Made by a program: the position numbers and the translations under genes. Under the pieces are notes generated by a model. That model worked only from the letters and a program-made list of their open reading frames with translations. It was not told the origin of the DNA and ran no database searches. Shown here piece after piece: positions 58,091 to 64,000 of a stretch of DNA of 64,000 bases. The DNA lies in the NCBI GenBank assembly GCA_030248135.1, contig JASANC010003532.1, forward strand, positions 124,001-188,000, in the 5' to 3' direction. This stretch comes from Theristus sp. LFF4_11. Lineage: Eukaryota; Nematoda; Chromadorea; Monhysterida; Xyalidae. Each line of letters starts with the position of its first letter. Position 1 is the stretch's first letter.

Positions 58091-59123
58091 ATGCTGGACG
58101 ACAGCGCCTCCGTTGCATTGAGTGCCGCTGGCTCGCAGCAGCAGCACGCCCCCGAGTCGGCCAACGCAGCGGCTGGTCACAGCGAGTATTTGAAGCTGCT
58201 CAGCACGGACGCACACGAGTTCTACTACAAGAAAGCATACGCGCTGCGGTTAGCGCCCATTCGCGACGCGTTGCACTTGAGTGAGTGCGAGTTGCGTTTT
58301 TTTTCGTGGTTTGTTCGTGTGGCTTTCATGACTGTTCCTTGATTTTTTCTGAGTGCTTTTCCACCGACTAGTTGAGAACTGAAGTGGACGCGCCAGTGTG
58401 CAGTCGGAACTGCTAATCCAACGCAATAAACCCGCTGACTGGCTATTTCGATTCAGAATACGGACTTTTTTCAGCCAGCTGCAATGCAGCCAATCAGCAT
58501 GCCAGAGAGTGCGCAACTTTTACATAGGTTTCACAGTTTGCCTGAAGTGTGAATGTTCAACGTCTGCTAAAAGTGCAATAGTGACATTAAACGTTCGCTC
58601 ACTGTGTATCCTTTCTCACTAACGGAAAAAAAAAACCGTTGCACAGCCTCGACGTCGCCAAAGGAGAATAGTGCCGAGAAAAAAACAACCGAAAAGAAAG
58701 CGCAGCAAGCAGAGCGCGAAGTCGCAATCAAGCACGAGCCGATTGATGTGCCGTTCACGTGAGTACCGCTCAGGTGTTTTGCTAGTTGTAGACCAAACCA
58801 TCACAACACGCAGCCACGTTCACATGCCGGAGGCACATGTTTCTGGTGCAGCGAAATGATTCCAGAAGTATTGCATCGAATCGAGAGACGTGTTTTGTCG
58901 AGTCTTGTCACTTCCGGGACGCTGATATTCGGTCGTCTCTTTGGAAAAAAATCAGTTTTGAGATTGCACGTTCAGTTCGAGTGTGCTGCGTCTGGTGTGC
59001 CTCTGGGTGATGTACAAGAAGCACTACGAGTCGTACAAGCCGCACCGTGAAGTGCTGCAATTCCCACTGCCCGTCGAGCACACGCTCGATGTCATGCGTG
59101 CTGCTGAGTACTTCGCCATTTGA
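58091..59123 (+). CDS. Diverged elongin-C-like (Skp1/BTB-fold) paralogue
   Basis: Three exons in phase: 58091-58280, 58647-58758 and 58976-59123, giving 149 residues from the ATG at 58091. The N-terminal part has an Ala/Gln-rich stretch, then YLKLLSTDAHEFYYKKAYAL, the counterpart of elongin C YVKL-SS-HEF-KREHAL. Exon 2 is a Lys/Glu-rich insertion that replaces the GPGQFAENE segment and ends IKHEPIDVPFT, aligning with EVNFREIPS. Exon 3 (SSVLRLVCLWVMYKKHYESY, then VEHTLDVMRAAEYFAI) matches the C-terminal helices of elongin C, but the terminal FLDC becomes YFAI. Intron positions at NFREIPS and after the first strand are similar to those of elongin C. A tandem duplicate with altered binding partners is likely. 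The start is tentative. Confidence 0.82.
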
Positions 59124-59911
59124 TGCTCTCTGCTCTGCCGAATGTGGCGCGTGTTCTGTTCGTTCTCGTGGTCGTCGTGGTCGAGCTGCTTAAACAACAA
59201 TTGTAGCAAAAAACGTATCGTACAAATGTCGTTTCGCTCAACATTTCTCTGTTTGACACCAAGTATTTTTTGTAATGACTCCGAAAGAGACTGTCTTTTT
59301 ATCAGTGAACTATTGTTGTTTGTTCGTTGTTGTTTCTTTGTTTTGCTTTGTAACCGGTGAAAAAACACGGTGTCATTTTTGTTGTTTCGAATTGAATTCC
59401 CGGTAAAACCGTTTTGTTCCCCCGTGTTGTTTTGTTTGTTAACTTAGTAACTTTTTTGATTTTTCTGTTTTCGATCGCATTCTCATGCACCACATAACAA
59501 CCTGAGCAAATGTTGTCCTCTGTTGTGGTTTTTGTTTGTCCAATCGATTTTGATCGATTATCGCTGTTCTTTTGTTGTGTGAGGAAATTTTGATTTCGCT
59601 GCTTCTATCAAACATCAAACGTTGGTGCAAAATGTTGAGTTTGAAATTCACTGCTGTGCGAGATTTTTTCGAATTGTCAGCTGTCCGCTAAGTTGAAGTT
59701 TTGTTGTTCTGATCTGTTGTATCTTTTTTGTCGGATAAAGAAAAATTAGCGCATTACAAGAAGAGCTAGCTAATTGCCAGCAGTTCTAAATTAGGATGAA
59801 AACGGTCACCTTTTTCACAGAAAGTCTTTTTACGTCCGCAAGCAATCCAATCTTTGTCCACCGCCCCGAAATCACCACCAACATTATCATCGTGACCCCT
59901 ATCACTGTGTC
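59124..59911. other. 3' flank of the elongin-C paralogue and upstream of the CYSTM-like gene
   Basis: T-rich sequence. From about 59821 a frame continuous with the start at 59912 (…NHHQHYHRDPYHCV) is open after an acceptor-like TTTTTCACAG, so the CYSTM-like protein could have a longer N-terminus with an upstream exon. Confidence 0.45.
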
Positions 59912-60273
59912 ATGTATCCGCCACCATATCCACCGCCGGTCGGTTGGTTTTCGGTATAATTTGGTTTTACAAAAATGTTTGCAAGTGAAACTCAACTGTT
60001 TTTTTTCAGTACGCTCAGCAGCCAATGCCAGTCGCAATGTATCCCGTGTACCCTGTCCATCAAGGGTTGGTTTCTTCTTGCAGCCAGCCACTCTGCTTGT
60101 ATTGCCAATGTTGTTTTTTTCAATGACACAACACTTGACTTTTGGACGTTACATTCTGATTCAGCTATGGCTATGGTGGCTACTACGGCCACGGCGATGG
60201 CTTCACTGAGGGTCTGTGTTTTGGTCTGTTGGCAATGTGCTGCTGCTGCTGTATGATGGACGCTTTGTATTAG
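59912..60273 (+). CDS. CYSTM-like cysteine-rich tail-anchored micro-protein
   Basis: Three exons in phase: 59912-59953, 60010-60065 and 60165-60273, 68 residues. The N-terminal half is Pro/Tyr-rich (MYPPPYPPPVGWFS, YAQQPMPVAMYPVYPVHQG), followed by GYGYGGYYGHGDG. The C-terminus is a hydrophobic helix with five consecutive cysteines (GLCFGLLAMCCCCCMMDALY). This is the layout of CYSTM-module proteins: a PY-rich cytosolic part and a palmitoylatable cysteine-rich membrane tail. The function of most members is poorly known; links to stress tolerance are established in plants and yeast. The N-terminus may be longer, as a frame runs upstream to about 59821. Confidence 0.8.
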
Positions 60274-60721
60274 CTGAATATCAAGGTTTTGTTTGTGATC
60301 AAGCTCAGCAGTAAACATTGTTGGAAGTTTTACCGAAAAATAGTGATTTTTTCAAACAAGACACGTTGACTCCATGCTGAGGCTCGCAAAACAACACGTG
60401 ATTTTCTACAATTTATTAGGTCACCCAACTGACAGGAAACAATCAACGGATTCTTCAACATTCTTGAACAAAACCAAAGACACTGCAACAGTTTCATCTA
60501 CACCACTGCAGAACCTAAGAAATCTGTTCATGCTTTAGCTCGCCAGTGCAGTTTTATTGCCTAATTTTATTGAAAAAAACACCGAAAACCCGCATCTAAC
60601 CAAATGTATCTAATCAGAAAACGGATCTGTTCGATAATGAACAAGGGATGCACGAGACAAAACCTAAACCTCTCAATCGGTCACCATTGAACTCCGAATG
60701 CCCTTGGCTCGTTCGTTCATT
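60274..60721. other. Intergenic between convergent genes
   Basis: 3' flanks of the CYSTM-like gene (+) and the diacylglycerol kinase (-). No exon or repeat was recognised. Confidence 0.5.
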
Positions 60722-63700
60722 TCACAAGATCGTCTCGCGCGTGTCCGTGTCGAGCACGAGTTGCACGAGCAGGCGCATCTTGCGTTTCGCCTCCAATTCC
60801 TCGTGCGTGCGCGGCGGCGGCGCCGGCGGCAGAATGCGCACGTTCGCCGGGCAATTCATGGGGTTCTTGAAAGCGTCGAGTGTCTTGCGGCGTTGCGCGC
60901 AGCTGGGCATGTCCGTCTCGAGCACCATCAAGCCGTCAGCCATGCTGCAGATGTCCGCGACCGACTGGTGCGACTCCTGGCTGCGTGCCACCCGGAACAC
61001 GCCCTCATCGCCGTTCGTCACATCTGGGCGTGGTGTTGTGCGAACAGTGACGCCGTTAACAGCATTCGATGGGCACACTGATTTTGATTCGTTGCACCAT
61101 GAACACACTGAGAACACGTGGTTGCCAACTACAGTCTAATATGCGGCTACTACAGCAACTTTTACTTCAGCTTCAGTAGCCACTTTAGCAACTATATCCG
61201 CGTCTGCCTTGGTCAATTTAATAGCTACCTTAGTAGTCAAGTCAGTAGCAACATATTCTCAGTGCCACAGCATTCCAGAAAACACCTGCAGTGTATATTG
61301 AGACAAAAGAACGGTCGCAGTGATTGCAGTGGCCTGATTCGAAACTGTGGACGGATTTCAGCGTCAATGTTTGCAGTGACAATGAATGAAAACTGGCCAA
61401 TTCACAATCTAAGAATCGCCACTGTTGCGTCGGCGCGTACGGCAGATACGGATGCAGCGTAAACAGCTGCTGCGTCAGTTTGCGTGCGTACTCAAGCTCC
61501 GTCTCCACTTCGACGCTGATGTAGCCGACTTCCAGGCCTGACAGTCAAACGATATCAAAGTTTCAAACAAAGCTTCCGACTTTTGAGTATTCAATTTTGT
61601 ACAAGGGTGGTACTGTCGTTTTGTGATCTCGATTACGAGCAACATTCTCAGATTTGAAACTTGAATCAACAGTTTTGCAAGTTTCAGTGTCTCTGAATGG
61701 TTTGCTTCGGCTCACCAAACTGCCTGAGTTTCTTGACGTCGTCGTGGCACGCATCGTAGTCCTCCTTTGCGAACACGACGACCGGCACTTTGCGGAACAC
61801 GGATGTCACGGTCGCCGTCTCGGTCGTGTGCTTCGTTGACGACGCACGACGCCGCGCCGCCATCGGTGTGAACGTGGCGCCCGTACGCGCTGCTTTCACG
61901 CGTCGTAGCATCGGAACCTGAGCAGTGTCTTGCAATTTTAGCATTAATGCATGTTTGATCAGTTCAATAATTATTGTGGATTTATTCAAACGTGTCCGGA
62001 CTAAAATGACGTCATTTGCTTTAAAAACGCCCGTTTGTCAAAGTGCAGGCACTAAAATGTCAGTTTGGTGTGACTGATTCGACATTCACCATTTGTTTAC
62101 GGGAAGAAATCGGCTAAACAAAAAGTCTGGTTTGCTGTGAACGGCAAGCGCATGTTTGGCGGCACATGACGTCATTTCAGTGGGACACGTTTAAAAAATA
62201 TAGGTCTGCACAAATGTGCACATATCACACACATTGCTGTGAAACGAGATTGTGATCTTCGATGGTGCCAGCAGACACGGCTCCCCATCCACCTGCGACG
62301 GCACTGCGATGGTCGTCTCGAGCTCTGCCGCGCTGCATTGTGCGATGCGCTCACCGTGGCCGCCGATTTGCAGGGCCGCCTGCGCAGAGAGCACTGTGGG
62401 TTGCTTTGCAGAGGCTTGATTGTGTTGCATTCACGCAAAACACGAAGAATGCCGCAAAATTTTCCGATATTTTCAGTTCGCTTGTTGATTCACGTTGCAA
62501 TTCGCTTCGCTTTATTGTTGAACTTTGGCACTTTCGATTCCACAAGCTTTGACGGAAAACGCTGTGTGGTAACGATGGAATCGAAATTTTCCAGCTTGCC
62601 TCTCACCAATCTCATAGCAGCAGTGAAAGTAACCGCTTTCAAAACGTTTCTCGGGCAGCTTTACACACCAAAGTTGCAGTGGTGAAGCCGAGCACTTCGA
62701 TTTTTCGATCGGTGCACGTCGGTCGACTGAACACTGACAGGCCGCCATCGGACATTGATGTCTGCTGAATGTTGATCTGCGGGTTGTTGGCAGCGAGGCT
62801 GTTCGCTCTATTTGCTTCCGCGCCGACAGGGGCTCCCTGCGAAGCGTCGAAATTCGCATTCGAGGCGAGATTCGACGCGGCGCCGCCCCACGGCATCGCT
62901 CCGCCGGCGTAGTACGGAATGTTCAGGAATAAAATGCAGTGGAATTTGCACTGGCGAATCTTCCACGTGTAGTCGATGTTGTCGCACTGAAATTGCGATG
63001 ACGATATTATTGCAAGCGGGGATTAAGCAGAGCTGTCTTTAATTCCCTTATTTATACTGCGCTTCATCGACGTAATTTGTGGAGGAAACACGGTAATGTG
63101 CCTAATCTTATTTCTTGTAAAACTAGCAAAAGAAATGTGATCGCCATGAGGAGCTCTGGTCAAGAAAAGAACAATTTTTCAGACACACCTAATCCAGACA
63201 ATCTTTGAGATAACTCAGACAACAAAGAAAGCACCTACTTTCAGCGTGATGTGCTCACTGAGCAGTCGCCATGATCGTTTGAACAAATCCACGGTGCCAA
63301 TGCCCCCATAGACAATGCGGTTTTTCAGTCTGCTGTTGAACAGTTCCGGATTCGCAGCTGAAGAAAATAATAAACTTGGGTCTTTTTTTTGTTTCAAATG
63401 GTCACTTGTCTCCAACAATACTTTGCTATATTTATATGCGCACTCTGCATGTGCGTCTACATACGCCGCTGATATTTGCGCACTGGACTGTTGGACCATT
63501 CTTTTGAACAGACAACCAAAATAATGTGCTGGCAGCTCTCTCTGGAGATGCGTCTTTCATGCCGCCACTGTTCTATGATTTCAAACGTCAAGACTCTGTG
63601 AGCTCAAAACTGCCAAGACCAACGCAAAACAACGCCCTTGTCTATGGCGAGACGCGAGATTGTATCAGGGACTGATTGCGCTTGATCTAATATTGAACGC

Positions 63701-64000
63701 TAACGGCCAATTTGAACAACATTGCACGTGTCTCGTCTGATTTTCACCGCGCTGAGAAACAACTCAACAGTCAACATTTTGTTCAGCAGCCTGCAGTTAC
63801 TCAACAATTTGTTGAGTTTTAAAAGAACCCAAAGTTGAAAATAATACAAGCAGCCCATCAGCAATCAGTTTTTCCCGCTCACTTCTCGACTGGTGAAACT
63901 GGAGTGCAATGTGCGCGTCAGCACCCATGCTGAAATAGTTGTTCATGACGGTCAGCGGCAGCCGCTCTACCACGTGCGCGTCCTTGGTCATCTCGATCGC
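60722..64000 (-). CDS. Type IV diacylglycerol kinase (zeta/iota, rdgA-like), 3' part
   Basis: Converts diacylglycerol to phosphatidic acid and so ends DAG signalling. Seven exons in phase: 63883->64000, 63239-63357, 62669-62986, 62233-62379, 61716-61917, 61406-61537 and 60722-61023, giving 445 residues in the window. The end of the catalytic domain gives LPLTVMNNYFSMGADAHIAL and ANPELFNSRLKNRIVYGG. The accessory domain gives CILFLNIPYYAGGAMPWG, KIEVLGFTTATL, QIGGHGERIAQC and VDGEPCLLAPSKITI. Type IV-specific sequence follows (YDACHDDVKKLRQFG, QQWRFLD, GVFRVARSQESHQSVADICS). The ankyrin repeats usual in this type are absent: the protein stops about 75 residues later with RETIL, a class I PDZ-ligand-like end. 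The N-terminal C1 domains and GGDGT motif lie outside the window. A family 2 MITE fills most of one intron. Confidence 0.92.
61972..62209 (+). mobile_element. MITE family 2, copy 6
   Basis: TATTGTGGATTTATTC to TATAGGTCTGC, about 238 bp. It makes up three quarters of the 315-bp DGK intron 61918-62232 and ends about 23 bp from the donor (gene sense). Confidence 0.87.

Overview
The window is nuclear DNA of an invertebrate animal. Every recognisable gene is broken into many short exons with GT–AG introns and matches an animal family. A variant ionotropic glutamate receptor of the IR type points to a protostome. I cannot place it further from sequence alone; a nematode-like or other ecdysozoan origin is only a guess. 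I reconstructed the genes by reading exons on both strands and checking donor, acceptor and phase. Spans below run from first to last coding base and include introns.

Layout: a UDP-glycosyltransferase (477-4360, -); a secreted MAM-domain protein (about 4755-7500, -); a large unrecognised secreted Gly/Gln-rich and Cys-containing protein (9968-14721, +); a repeat block with a long-TIR element and two satellite arrays (15281-18300); an IR-type glutamate-receptor-like gene (19314-21916, +) converging on a nicotinic acetylcholine receptor alpha-type subunit (22654-25311, -); isobutyryl-CoA dehydrogenase ACAD8 (25914-29579, -); the giant E3 ligase UBR3 (30519-46124, -); acylglycerol kinase AGK (46490-49409, -); a cluster of non-autonomous transposons (49527-52512); a CCDC50-like ubiquitin-binding protein (52672-54585, +); elongin C (55482-56704, +) followed by a strongly diverged elongin-C paralogue (58091-59123, +); a CYSTM-like micro-protein (59912-60273, +); and the 3' part of a type IV (zeta/iota, rdgA-like) diacylglycerol kinase that runs off the right edge (60722->64000, -).

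Several genes share themes without forming an operon: lipid phosphorylation (AGK, DGK), ubiquitin handling (UBR3, elongin C and its paralogue, CCDC50-like) and neuronal signalling (nAChR, IR).

The most striking non-genic signal is a set of short dispersed repeats: at least two TA-flanked MITE families, a CCAAT-type foldback family, tRNA-derived SINEs and minisatellites. Most sit inside introns, and many end within 0-40 bp of a splice site. One MITE inserted into a 5' splice site and now supplies part of it. One minisatellite repeats a donor-like motif in each unit. Another is open in frame with the last exon of UBR3.
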